DNA of 64,000 bases from Roseovarius pacificus (GTDB lineage: Bacteria; Pseudomonadota; Alphaproteobacteria; Rhodobacterales; Rhodobacteraceae), in NCBI RefSeq assembly GCF_900142665.1, contig NZ_FRBR01000002.1, positions 248,001-312,000 of the forward strand, in the 5' to 3' direction. The notes beneath the pieces are model-generated. The model worked only from the letters and a program-made list of their open reading frames with translations. It had not been told where the DNA came from and made no database searches. Positions 17,371 to 25,716 of the stretch are shown here, one piece after another. How positions within the stretch are numbered: the first letter of the stretch is position 1; each line of letters starts with the position of its first letter. The translations under genes were made by a program, and so were the position numbers.

Positions 17371-17870
17371 CTCGGCTGACTCTTCCGGCGCTTCTTGTGC
17401 GAGGTCTGCATACGGCCATTCTCCTGGCGCTTGCCGGGTTGGCGCTGTGTGTCTTCGCTCAGGTAGTCATGCGCTACTTGCTCTCTTCTCCGCCGTTCTG
17501 GACGGAGGAGCTAGCGCGTTTCCTGCTCATCTGGATTACCTTTATCGGAGCTGTCACGGTGCAAGTAACCCGTGACCACATCGGAGTGACGTGGCTCTCG
17601 GACCAGTTGCCGCTGCGCCCGCGCGCCGCTCTTGAGGCGATCAAGAGCGTGATTGTGCTTGCGGTGCTTATTTTCATCACCAAGGCCGGTTACGACGTCG
17701 CCCGTACGGGCACGCAGCTTTCGCCGGCCCTGGGGCTCAGCATGCGGTTTGTCTACGGTTCGCTCCCGGTCGGGGCGGCTCTGACCTGCATCGTCGTTGT
17801 GGTGCAGCTTTGGGGGGAGATCCGTATTCTGTTCACCGGTGCGGGCGAGGAGATCTGTGATGGAGATTGA
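17367..17870 (+). CDS. dctQ: TRAP transporter small permease DctQ
   Basis: Small membrane subunit, 167 residues with four hydrophobic segments. It carries the family pattern FAQVVMRYLLSSPPFWTEEL and ARFLLIWITFIGAV. It overlaps the thioesterase upstream by 4 nt and dctM downstream by 11 nt. With DctM it forms the inner-membrane part of the sodium-driven transporter whose binding protein is encoded divergently at 15680. Confidence 0.93.
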   Translation: MTRLTLPALLVRGLHTAILLALAGLALCVFAQVVMRYLLSSPPFWTEELARFLLIWITFIGAVTVQVTRDHIGVTWLSDQLPLRPRAALEAIKSVIVLAVLIFITKAGYDVARTGTQLSPALGLSMRFVYGSLPVGAALTCIVVVVQLWGEIRILFTGAGEEICDGD

Positions 17871-19137
17871 GCTTGTCATTGGTCTCTTCTTCCTTCTGAC
17901 GCTAATTGGCGTTCCCATCGCGTTTTCAATCGCAGCGGCCTCGGCGGTCTACATGATTGTTTCTGGCACGCCATGGATGGTGGCGGGGCAACGGATGGTC
18001 TCGGGAGCGGATTCCTTTCCGCTCCTGGCCGCGCCGCTCTTCATGTTGGCAGGAACGATTATGAACGCGGGCGGTATCATGGGACGACTCCTGCATCTGT
18101 CGGATACTGTAATCGGCCACGTCCGGGGTGGACTTGCGCAGGTCAACGTGCTCTCGAGCCTCCTGATGGCAGGGATGTCCGGCTCGGCCACGGCTGACGC
18201 CGCAGGGCAGGGCGCAACGATGATCCCGGCGATGAAGAAGTCGGGCTATCCGGCTCCGCTCAGCGCGGTCGTGACCTCTGCCTCCTCGGTGATCGGCCCG
18301 ATCTTTCCGCCGAGCGTACCCTTTGTGATCTATGGCTCGGTCGCACAGGTCTCCATCGGGCAACTCTTTATAGGTGGGGTACTGCCCGGGATTGTGATGA
18401 CCCTGATTCTGATCCTGACGGTTTACCTGACCTCGCGCCGGGGCAATTACCGCACGCGTGAGAAGTTCGTGGCGTCAGATTTCTTTCGGGCACTGCGTAT
18501 CGCCGCGCTGGACCTGCTATTGCCACTCATAATCGTGGGCGGGATTGTCGGCGGGATATTCACGCCGGTGGAAGCTGCGGCCATTGCGGTCTTCTATGCG
18601 CTGCTCCTCGAGCTTGTGATCTTCCGGCAACTCAAGTTGCAGCAGCTTCCGGCCATACTGCTCTCGGCGGCGAAAATGACAGCGATGATTATGTTCGTGA
18701 TCGCTGTGTCGAACGTCTTCGGCTGGATTTTGATCCGGGAAAACTTCAGCAGCATGCTGGCTTCCGGATTGATGTCGATCTCGTCGGATCCACTAATTTT
18801 GCGCTGTCTCGTGGTTTTGCTGCTCGTGCTGCTTGGGCTGGTGATCGAGACGGTGGTGCTCATCATCCTGATCGTGCCCATTCTCCTGTCGCTCGCTCCG
18901 GCATTGATGATGGACCCGATTCATCTCGGTGTGACGGTAGTGTTCAGTACGATGCTGGGGCTGATTACGCCGCCGGTGGGGCTCTGCATGTTCCTCGTCA
19001 ATTCCATCTCTGGGATCAGCGTGGGCACCTACACCAAGGCGATCCTGCCTTACTTCGCGGCGCTGCTCTTTTGTGCTTTCGCCATCGCGTTGGTGCCGGG
19101 ATTGACGATGTGGCTGCCGAACCTGCTGATGCGTTGA
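17860..19137 (+). CDS. dctM: TRAP transporter large permease DctM
   Basis: Large membrane subunit, 425 residues, the usual length. I start at 17860 (MEIELVIGLFFLLTL), inside the end of dctQ; the frame is open to 17797 but those residues are not family-like. Signatures: PLFMLAGTIMNAGG, MAGMSGSATADAAGQG with IPAMKKSGY, PPSVPFVIYG and LGLITPPVGLCMFL. It is followed by the LhgO-like oxidase after 17 nt. Confidence 0.95.
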   Translation: MEIELVIGLFFLLTLIGVPIAFSIAAASAVYMIVSGTPWMVAGQRMVSGADSFPLLAAPLFMLAGTIMNAGGIMGRLLHLSDTVIGHVRGGLAQVNVLSSLLMAGMSGSATADAAGQGATMIPAMKKSGYPAPLSAVVTSASSVIGPIFPPSVPFVIYGSVAQVSIGQLFIGGVLPGIVMTLILILTVYLTSRRGNYRTREKFVASDFFRALRIAALDLLLPLIIVGGIVGGIFTPVEAAAIAVFYALLLELVIFRQLKLQQLPAILLSAAKMTAMIMFVIAVSNVFGWILIRENFSSMLASGLMSISSDPLILRCLVVLLLVLLGLVIETVVLIILIVPILLSLAPALMMDPIHLGVTVVFSTMLGLITPPVGLCMFLVNSISGISVGTYTKAILPYFAALLFCAFAIALVPGLTMWLPNLLMR

Positions 19138-19154
19138 ACAGAAAGGACTGAATA

Positions 19155-20345
19155 ATGGAGTGTTTCGACGTGGTGATCGTAGGAGGCGGTATTGTTGGCC
19201 TTGCAACTGCGCTGGATGTGCAGCGCCGTCAACCGGGCGCGCGGGTGCTGGTGCTCGAGAAGGAAGCGCAGATCGCCCTTCACCAGACCGGGCGCAATTC
19301 GGGCGTCATTCATGCCGGGGTCTATTATACGCCCGGCAGTCTCAAGGCGCGGTTCTGTGCCGAAGGCAGGAGTCGAATGCGCGCTTATTGCGACACCCGT
19401 GATATTCCCTACCGGGTGTGCGGCAAGCTCATCGTCGCAGTAAACGCGCAGGAGCGAGATCGGCTTGAGGCGCTGGGAACACGGGCGCATGAGAACGGCA
19501 TTAAGATCGAGCGCTTGAGCCGTGCCGAGGCGCGGAAACTCGAACCGGCGATCCACTCGGCAGGCGCGCTCCTGTCACCCTCGACCGGGATCGTCGATTT
19601 CGCCAAGGTGGCTCACCGGATGGCGATGGAGATCATCGAGGCTGGCGGTGAAATCCGAACTGGTACTTGCGTGACCGGTGGCAGCGAAGCGGAGGCAGGT
19701 GTAACGCTGGAGACGTCCCGGGGCCGCATCGCGGCTGGCAAAGCCGTCTTCTGTGCCGGGCTCTGGGCCGACAGGATGGCCCGACAGTTCGGGGCGGAGG
19801 TGGATTTCCGGATCATTCCGTTTCGGGGCGAGTACTTCCGCATCCGCAACCAGAACGAAAATCTGGTGCGGCACCTGATCTACCCGGTGCCAGATCCGGC
19901 GCGGCCATTTCTCGGAGTGCACCTTACGCGCAAAATGGATGGTGGTTTCACTGTCGGGCCGAATGCCGTGCTGGCGTTCTCACGCGAAGGCTATGAGCGC
20001 GGAGCGTTCAACATGCGCGACCTGGCTTCGACCATAGGGTATCCCGGATTTTGGCGGTTGTTGAAATCCAACGCCAGCTCAGCGATGAGCGAACTCTCTG
20101 CCTCGATGCTTCGAAGACTCTATCTTAAGCGCGTGCAGGCCTATTGCCCCACAATCGAGCCTGGTGATCTGGAGCGCTATCGGCCCGGCATCCGGGCGCA
20201 GGCAGTATGGCGTGATGGTCGGATGGTCGAGGATTTTCTTTTCCGCGAAACCCGACACACCCTTCATGTCTGCAATGCACCGTCCCCGGCCGCCACCTCG
20301 GCGTTGCCCATTGGTGAACATATCGGGAAGCGGCTGATCGGCTGA
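19155..20345 (+). CDS. lhgO: L-2-hydroxyglutarate oxidase-like FAD enzyme
   Basis: A 396-residue DAO-fold flavoenzyme of the LhgO/L2HGDH family, which oxidises L-2-hydroxyglutarate or a similar 2-hydroxy acid to the 2-oxo acid and passes electrons to oxygen or quinone. FAD-binding GGGIVG lies at 10-15; other family blocks are QTGRNSGVIHAGVYYTPGS, LKARFCAEG, FRGEYF and HLIYPVPDP. It is the last gene of the thioesterase-dctQ-dctM operon and is followed by a strong terminator. In this setting the substrate may be a hydroxy-acid intermediate of the pathway rather than hydroxyglutarate itself. Confidence 0.85.
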   Translation: MECFDVVIVGGGIVGLATALDVQRRQPGARVLVLEKEAQIALHQTGRNSGVIHAGVYYTPGSLKARFCAEGRSRMRAYCDTRDIPYRVCGKLIVAVNAQERDRLEALGTRAHENGIKIERLSRAEARKLEPAIHSAGALLSPSTGIVDFAKVAHRMAMEIIEAGGEIRTGTCVTGGSEAEAGVTLETSRGRIAAGKAVFCAGLWADRMARQFGAEVDFRIIPFRGEYFRIRNQNENLVRHLIYPVPDPARPFLGVHLTRKMDGGFTVGPNAVLAFSREGYERGAFNMRDLASTIGYPGFWRLLKSNASSAMSELSASMLRRLYLKRVQAYCPTIEPGDLERYRPGIRAQAVWRDGRMVEDFLFRETRHTLHVCNAPSPAATSALPIGEHIGKRLIG

Positions 20346-20363
20346 AGCAGTGAAGCCATGCGA

Positions 20364-20392
20364 AAAGGGCGCCGGATGTTTCGGCGCCCTTT
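20364..20392 (+). terminator. Rho-independent terminator after lhgO-like gene
   Basis: The arms AAAGGGCGCCG (20364-20374) and CGGCGCCCTTT (20382-20392) give a perfect 11-bp stem with a 7-nt loop, followed by GTCATTTTT. It lies between convergent genes (lhgO-like and an aminotransferase) and can end transcription from both sides. Confidence 0.9.
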
Positions 20393-20423
20393 GTCATTTT
20401 TGCGAGTGGTGGTTCTGTGCCTG

Positions 20424-21803
20424 TCAAGGCAATGTGCGCGTCGTGGCGTCGAGTGCCAAACCGAAACGAGTGATGATTTTGGTTACGTCCTCTTCCGTCG
20501 CGATGAGCGGTGGGCAGAAGGCGATGGTGTCGCCGATGGCACGGATGATGAGCCCCGCGGCGTGGGCGTGGGCTGCGAGCTCTCGTCCTACAACGCCGAC
20601 CGGGTCGAAAGGTGAGCGGCTGGTCTTATTGGCGACGAGCTCGACTGCAGCGATAAAACCTTCGCCGCGCACCTCGCCCACCAGCGCGTGGTCTGAGAAC
20701 TCCCGCAATTTTGCCTGTAGCATGGGCGCGAGGCGTGCTGCGTTGCCGATAAGGTCGCGCTCTTCGATGATATCCAGATTTTCGAGCGCGACGGCGGTGG
20801 CGACGGGATGGCCGCTGGCGGTGAAGCCGTGGCCAAAGGCACCTATGCTTGAGCTCTGGTCGGCAACCGGCTGATAGATGTCATCGGTCATCACGATAGC
20901 CGCAAGCGGCTGATAGGAAGAGGTAAGCTGTTTCGACATGACCATGATATCGGGCTCGATATCGTAGTAATCACTGCCGAAACGGGTGCCAAGGCGCCCG
21001 AAACCGGTGATCACCTCGTCGGCGATCACTACGATCTCATGCTTGCGGCAAATCTCCTGCACGCGCCGCCAGTAGCCTGCGGGAGGCGGCACCACGCCAC
21101 CGGCCGACATCAGCGGCTCTCCGATGAAACCTGCTATGGTTTCAGATCCTTCGCGCTCGATCAGTTCTTCCAGCTCTTGCGCCAGCCGCTCCGTGAACTC
21201 GGCTTCGGTCTCGCCCTCGAACCCCTCGCGGTAGAAATGTGGGCAGGTGAGATGGTGGAACCCGGGCAGTGGAAGGTCAAAACCGCCGTGGTTCATTGGG
21301 ATACCTGTCATGCTGCCCGCAGCGATGGTGATGCCATGATAGCCACGTTTACGCGAGATGATCTTCTTGCGCTCGGGCTGACCCAGGGCATTGTTGCGAT
21401 ACCAGAGGAGCTTCACCACTGTATCATTGGCCTCGGATCCGGAATTGGTGAAGAACACTTTCTCCATCTTTCGACCGGTCATGGCCACAAGGCGGTCTGC
21501 GAGATCGATCGCGGGCTCGTTCGATTTGTGGGAGAAGGTGTGGTAGTAGGGTAAGCTTGACATTTGCCGCGTGGCTGCGTCGACCAAGCGCTTTTCGCCG
21601 AAGCCTACAGCAACGCTCCACAGGCCGGCCATCGCCTCGATATAGCTCTTGCCTTGGTTATCGAAGACCTCGACGCCACTGCCGTCCGTGATAATGAGTG
21701 GTCCGGCTTTTTCGTGAGCGCGTGCATCGGTGTAGGGATGCAACATCCTCTTCACGTCGACAGCATGGCGGGAATTGGGGGCGTCGTTGAGTTGATTATC
21801 CAT
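20424..21803 (-). CDS. Class III PLP aminotransferase
   Basis: A 459-residue omega-amino-acid:pyruvate-type aminotransferase. The start at 21803 (MDNQLNDAPN) is favoured by AGAAGG nine bases upstream; an ATG nine bases earlier has no spacing. PLP features: the TNSGSEANDTVVKL phosphate loop, RGYHG, the Asp in VVIADEVITGFGR and the Schiff-base Lys in MSKQLTSSY. Its start lies at the end of the CoA-transferase gene upstream, so the two form one unit. It would move an amino group from an omega-amino acid to pyruvate or 2-oxoglutarate. Confidence 0.92.
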   Translation of the reverse strand: MDNQLNDAPNSRHAVDVKRMLHPYTDARAHEKAGPLIITDGSGVEVFDNQGKSYIEAMAGLWSVAVGFGEKRLVDAATRQMSSLPYYHTFSHKSNEPAIDLADRLVAMTGRKMEKVFFTNSGSEANDTVVKLLWYRNNALGQPERKKIISRKRGYHGITIAAGSMTGIPMNHGGFDLPLPGFHHLTCPHFYREGFEGETEAEFTERLAQELEELIEREGSETIAGFIGEPLMSAGGVVPPPAGYWRRVQEICRKHEIVVIADEVITGFGRLGTRFGSDYYDIEPDIMVMSKQLTSSYQPLAAIVMTDDIYQPVADQSSSIGAFGHGFTASGHPVATAVALENLDIIEERDLIGNAARLAPMLQAKLREFSDHALVGEVRGEGFIAAVELVANKTSRSPFDPVGVVGRELAAHAHAAGLIIRAIGDTIAFCPPLIATEEDVTKIITRFGLALDATTRTLP

Positions 21804-21808
21804 TCCGA

Positions 21809-22981
21809 TCATCCTTCTGCGCCTGACCGCACCTGGTCGGGCGAGTTCTTCCAGAGTGTGTCACGTTCGTGATTGTGCTCCCCCAGGAGCGGGGCATGGC
21901 GGACCACCGCTCCGGGCGTGTCCCAGAGCTTGATGGGGATGCCGAGCGTCTTGTGTTCGCCCGCGACCGGGTGTGAGATGGGCAAAACCATCTGACGCTG
22001 CCTGGCCAGAGGATGTGCGAGAGCGCGGTCGGTGGTCTGAATCACACCGCAGGGCACGCCGACCGCTTCGAGCGCCTCGAGCCAGTAGTCTGCCGGCCGC
22101 TTGATGAGTTCGGTTTCTAGTAAAGGTACCAGTTCAAGGATGTTCTCCATCCGTGCGGCATTGTTCTCAAAGCGCGGATCGTCGATGAGATCCTCGCGGT
22201 CGATCAGGGCACAGAGCTGTTTCCAGAAATTCTGTTGGGCCACGCCTATGGTGATGTGATCGGTGCTGGTGGGAAATATCTGATAGGGGGCGACACCGCG
22301 GTGGCGCTGGCCGAGACGTTCAGGTGGTTCATTATTGGCGAATACACCGGCGGCTTCGTAGAGCTGGAGCGAAAGGCCAGCTTCGAAGAGCGAGGATTCC
22401 ACCCGCTGGCCGCGCCCGGTACGTTCGCGCGCCTGTAGGGCTGTCAGCACGCCGATCGCCAGTTGCATGCCGGCAGTGATGTCGCAGACCGGGATAGGCA
22501 TGCGGTGTGGGCCCTGATCTTCTGGGCCGGTCAGAGCCATCAGTCCGGTGAAACCCTGCAGGACGAGATCGAACCCGCCTTTGGTGGAGAAGTCGCCCTC
22601 GCGGCCATAACCGGAGATGGAGGCATAGACTAAGCGCGGGTTGCGTTGCGATAACGTGTCATACCCGAGACCCAGACGTTCCATCGCGCCGGATCGGTAG
22701 TTCTCGATCAGTACGTCGGCCTGATCGGCCAGTTCGAGAAAGCGCGCCTTATCGTTGGGATCTTTGAGATTGAGGACGAGAGATCGTTTGTTGCGGTTCC
22801 AAAGCATGAAGGGCGCACTTTCGCCATTCACGAAAGGCGGTTCGGTACGATTTTCGTCGCCCACGCCGGGGCGCTCAATCTTGATGACGTCCGCCCCTTG
22901 GTCAGCGAGTGTCATCGCGCAGTAAGGGCCCGCAATGAAGCTGGCCAGTTCAATTACCTTCAGGCCTTCTAGCGCTCTCAT
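21809..22981 (-). CDS. Family III (CaiB/BaiF) CoA-transferase
   Basis: A 390-residue family III CoA-transferase. The start at 22981 (MRALEGLKVIEL) has an excellent AAGGAGG site; the frame's extension to 23035 is not used. Typical blocks: ASFIAGPYCAMTLADQGADVIKIE, NRNKRSLVLNLK, and GLMALTG in the central part. At the position of the formyl-CoA transferase catalytic Asp169 the chain reads SLFEAGLS, a Glu. It is divergent from the crotonase-like gene and first of a unit with the aminotransferase. The donor and acceptor are unknown. Confidence 0.88.
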   Translation of the reverse strand: MRALEGLKVIELASFIAGPYCAMTLADQGADVIKIERPGVGDENRTEPPFVNGESAPFMLWNRNKRSLVLNLKDPNDKARFLELADQADVLIENYRSGAMERLGLGYDTLSQRNPRLVYASISGYGREGDFSTKGGFDLVLQGFTGLMALTGPEDQGPHRMPIPVCDITAGMQLAIGVLTALQARERTGRGQRVESSLFEAGLSLQLYEAAGVFANNEPPERLGQRHRGVAPYQIFPTSTDHITIGVAQQNFWKQLCALIDREDLIDDPRFENNAARMENILELVPLLETELIKRPADYWLEALEAVGVPCGVIQTTDRALAHPLARQRQMVLPISHPVAGEHKTLGIPIKLWDTPGAVVRHAPLLGEHNHERDTLWKNSPDQVRSGAEG

Positions 22982-23008
22982 GATGTCCTCCTTTTTGTAT
23001 TTGGGATT

Positions 23009-23018
23009 TTGTATACAG
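23009..23018. promoter_or_regulatory. Candidate GntR operator in CoA-transferase/crotonase gap
   Basis: TTGTATACAG contains the perfect core TGTATACA also found at 16804-16813. It lies in the 102-bp gap between the divergent CoA-transferase (start 22981) and crotonase-like gene (start 23084), placed to control both. Confidence 0.5.
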
Positions 23019-23083
23019 TGGACATTTTGTAGCATGAGATGTATTACCCTGCAAGAAGATGATCATGCTCGAGGAAGAGACCG

Positions 23084-23878
23084 ATGACTGACGAACAAGA
23101 TGCGTACATACTGCAGGAGCTTGATGACCAAGGTATCCTGACGATCACGCTCAACCGCCCGGCCAAGAAGAACGCCATGTCACTCGCCATGTGGCGTGCA
23201 CTGGGGGAGATATTTGCGAAGGCTGGGGAAAATTCCGCCGTGCGCGGCGTGGTACTGACAGGCGCAGGGGGCAGTTTCTGTACCGGCGCCGACATCTCCG
23301 AATTTGATACTGTCCGCGCTACCGCAGAGCAGGGTATTGAATACGACCGGATCAATGACGAAACGGTTCTTGCCATTCGTAATTGCCCCCGCCCAGTTTG
23401 TGCGGCGATTTCGGGGTATGCGGTGGGCGGCGGCTTGAGCCTCGCGCTGGCCTGCGATTTCCGGGTGGCCGGTAAGGATGCGAAGATGGGCATTCCCGCA
23501 GGGCGTTTGGGGCTCGTCTACAGCATTCTCGACTGTCGTATCTTGACTGAGCGAATTGGTACGACCGCTTCGAAGCGCATCCTTTTCGAAGGCGATATCT
23601 TTGGTTGCGAGAGGGCTTGCGAGCTTGGGCTGGTCGATCAACTGACAGACGGAGAGGCTGTGGCTACCGCTCGGGCATGGCTTGGGGCGCTCGCTGCCAA
23701 TGCGCCGCTCTCGCAGGCTGGTAACAAGGCGATTCTCAATGCGCTGGCGGATGGATCTGTGGAAACGCGCAAGGCCGAACTGGAAGACCTGATAAAGGCG
23801 GCCTTTGACAGTGAGGATTATCTTGAGGGCCGCCGCGCGTTTGCGGAGCGCCGTCCGGCAAGATTTGTTGGGTTTTGA
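23084..23878 (+). CDS. Crotonase-fold protein lacking both catalytic Glu residues
   Basis: A 264-residue enoyl-CoA hydratase/isomerase-superfamily protein with the oxyanion-hole segments GGSFCTGADISEF (63-75) and GYAVGGGLSLALACDF (111-126). The two glutamates of true hydratases are absent: Ser119 replaces the first (GGGLSL for GGGCEL) and Ala139 the second (GIPAGRLG for G-PE). It therefore probably does another crotonase reaction, such as isomerisation, hydrolysis or decarboxylation. GAGGAAGAG precedes the ATG. It is divergent from the CoA-transferase and closes the cluster before an insertion-sequence scar. Confidence 0.8.
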   Translation: MTDEQDAYILQELDDQGILTITLNRPAKKNAMSLAMWRALGEIFAKAGENSAVRGVVLTGAGGSFCTGADISEFDTVRATAEQGIEYDRINDETVLAIRNCPRPVCAAISGYAVGGGLSLALACDFRVAGKDAKMGIPAGRLGLVYSILDCRILTERIGTTASKRILFEGDIFGCERACELGLVDQLTDGEAVATARAWLGALAANAPLSQAGNKAILNALADGSVETRKAELEDLIKAAFDSEDYLEGRRAFAERRPARFVGF

Positions 23879-23929
23879 TTGTTCTGTTTCATAGTGATTT
23901 GACGAACGGCAAGTTGCGTGTGGAAAGGT

Positions 23930-24740
23930 TAGATAGCACTTTCCCAATTAGCATCAGATGAATTCGGTCTGGTTTCAGCCAGGTCAGGGACGTTGTCCCT
24001 TGTGCTGTATAAAGACCGCGCCACTCGGTAAGGGCGGCGGTGTGGTTTCGCTTGAAAATGCGCCGACTTGAGAGGCTGCGTTCCTGATTGAAGCGGTTGA
24101 AAGCCGGCGGCGAGTTGTTGCAAATTTCGCAGGCGCAGGAAGCGGGATATGGCGTGTTCTCGTGGGAATGGCAGGTGTGGCTTCCCGGCGCGATTGTTCG
24201 GGCAGCGACGGGTCACCCGTCGGTCAATATTGGCCAGAATCAGGTCTGCGCCGAAAGATGGCGCGTGATTTTGGGGGCGATCGGGCGGGGTGGGGTTTTG
24301 TACGAAACGTACGAAGTGTACGCGGGTTTTGTACGAAAATCGGGGGTGTTCGGGAAACTTGCGCCCATCATGGACGCAAGTGCCGGGATCGGGCGCGATT
24401 CTGGCCTTTACGAGCGGATGATCTCGGGGCTGGTTTTGCCGTTCTTGAACGGTGTGCACCTGGCCATGCTCGCGGGGCGGAGTGGCGTGAAAGGTGCTGC
24501 AAGTGGGGTTCTTCTGACACTGCCGGCCCGCATTCTCTGAAGACGGGAGCGTTGGATTTCGGATGCGAATTTCGGGCCAAACCGGTGTCCCCAAAACCGG
24601 ATGGCACTATGGCTGACGTCTATCCTGCGTTCGTGGAGCAGATCCTCGACGTTGCGCAGCGACAGCGGAAATCGCATACTCCCGGACTCGCCAGCGTCAC
24701 CCCAACCCAAAGAGAATGTCCTCTGCTCGGGCATTTCCAC
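23930..24740 (-). pseudogene. Decayed IS6-family transposase with unrelated middle
   Basis: The N-terminal part is readable from 24740 (MRFPLSLRNVEDLLHER, then FWGHRFGPKFASEIQ). The C-terminal part appears near 24240-24080 (CPNNRAGKPHLPFPREHA) and, after a frameshift, near 24110-23990 (FNQERSLSSRRIFKRNH, TAALTEWRGL). Spacing suits one ~230-residue IS6-type transposase, but the roughly 300 bases between the parts do not encode the DDE core and carry the repeat at 24293. The gene is dead. It lies in the 1.03-kb gene-free gap between two catabolic clusters. Confidence 0.7.
24293..24338. repeat. Pair of 15-bp direct repeats with GTACGAA core
   Basis: GGGTTTTGTACGAAA occurs at 24293-24307 and again at 24324-24338, a 31-bp period of about three helical turns. 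Between them lies CGTACGAAGTGTACG, which adds more GTACG elements. The spacing suggests a protein-binding array from a promoter or replicon that has been carried into the decayed transposase gene. Confidence 0.5.
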
Positions 24741-24909
24741 AGGCCATCAGGCCGGCTGTCAGGACTCCGATAATCGTGTGTTCCATGGCCACCTCCCCGA
24801 GACCTTGGCTGAAGTTATCATCCTGTGTCCGGAGCTTGGTCAGCGGTTATTTCGCCTGACCGGTTTTTGCCGTTCCCGCGCAATGCCTTGCCGGCGTCGG
24901 GCAGGGGGA
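24741..24909. other. Gap between IS scar and CitE-like gene
   Basis: This is the remainder of the gene-poor stretch that begins at 23879. I see no gene or clear terminator for the long minus-strand operon that ends at 24910. Confidence 0.4.
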
Positions 24910-25716
24910 TCATTCTGCGGCCTGGCCTGCGTCGGCCAAAACCTGTCTTGCGCGTTCGATCACCGGGCGGTCGACCATCTTGCCATCGACCTGCACAACA
25001 GACCCGGCCGCCTCTGACAAGGCTGACAGGACGCGCGTGGCCCAGTCGACCTCGGCCTCGGAGGGCCTGAACTCCTCGTTCGTGGCCATGACTTGTGCGG
25101 GATGAATACACAGCTTTGCCCCAAATCCAAGCATGCGGGACCGCGCGACTTCTTCGCCCAGTATGCCCGCATCCTTCAACTCGGCTGTGACGCCGTCAAT
25201 CGGCTGCGCCAGCCCGCCAAGGCGCGACGCCAGCACGATTTCAAAACGGGCGGGATCAAGGATGGCGCCGGTTCCCGGAATCCGGGTGTCCGCGCCAAAG
25301 TCGAGATTGCCAAAGGCAAGGCGGACCACACCGGGGCAAGTGACCGAAAGGCGAAGCGCGGCAAGACCCTCTGCGGTTTCTATCAGCGCGACAAGTGCAC
25401 GCCCCGGCAGCTTTTCGGCCACAGCCGCAAGACTTTCCGGCGTGGCCTTGGGCACCATGATCGCCGTGGCATCGCACGAGGCGAGCGCGGCAAGGTCGTC
25501 GTCAAACCACGGGCTTTCCATCCCGTTGATGCGCACAACCCCTGTCCCGCCAGAGCCGAACCAGCGCACAACGTTCGCGCGCGCCTCGGGTTTTGCCTCG
25601 GGGCCGACCGCATCCTCAAGGTCAAGGATGATGGCATCGGCACCCGAACCTGCGGCCTTGGTGAACCGCTCGGGCATGCGACCGGGAACGAAAAGATAGC
25701 TGCGCGGCATCCTCAT
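24910..25716 (-). CDS. CitE/HpcH-family CoA-ester lyase
   Basis: A 268-residue TIM-barrel lyase of the CitE-like group, which cleaves 3-hydroxy-3-methyl or malyl-type CoA esters (malyl-, citramalyl-, methylmalyl-CoA). Features: SYLFVPGRMPERFTKA, the metal-binding AIILDLEDAVGPEAK, ALIETAEGL, and LAFGNLDFGADTRI; KLCIHPAQV near the end is also typical. The start overlaps the dehydratase stop by 4 nt (ATGA). With the hydratases and CoA-transferases upstream, the best analogy is (S)-citramalyl-CoA lyase giving acetyl-CoA and pyruvate, but this is inference. Confidence 0.85.
   Translation of the reverse strand: MRMPRSYLFVPGRMPERFTKAAGSGADAIILDLEDAVGPEAKPEARANVVRWFGSGGTGVVRINGMESPWFDDDLAALASCDATAIMVPKATPESLAAVAEKLPGRALVALIETAEGLAALRLSVTCPGVVRLAFGNLDFGADTRIPGTGAILDPARFEIVLASRLGGLAQPIDGVTAELKDAGILGEEVARSRMLGFGAKLCIHPAQVMATNEEFRPSEAEVDWATRVLSALSEAAGSVVQVDGKMVDRPVIERARQVLADAGQAAE

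Noticed and set aside
24088..24540. 150-codon plus-strand frame in the IS scar
   Set aside because: Its sequence is the antisense of the decayed transposase remnant plus the unrelated middle; no family resemblance or ribosome site.
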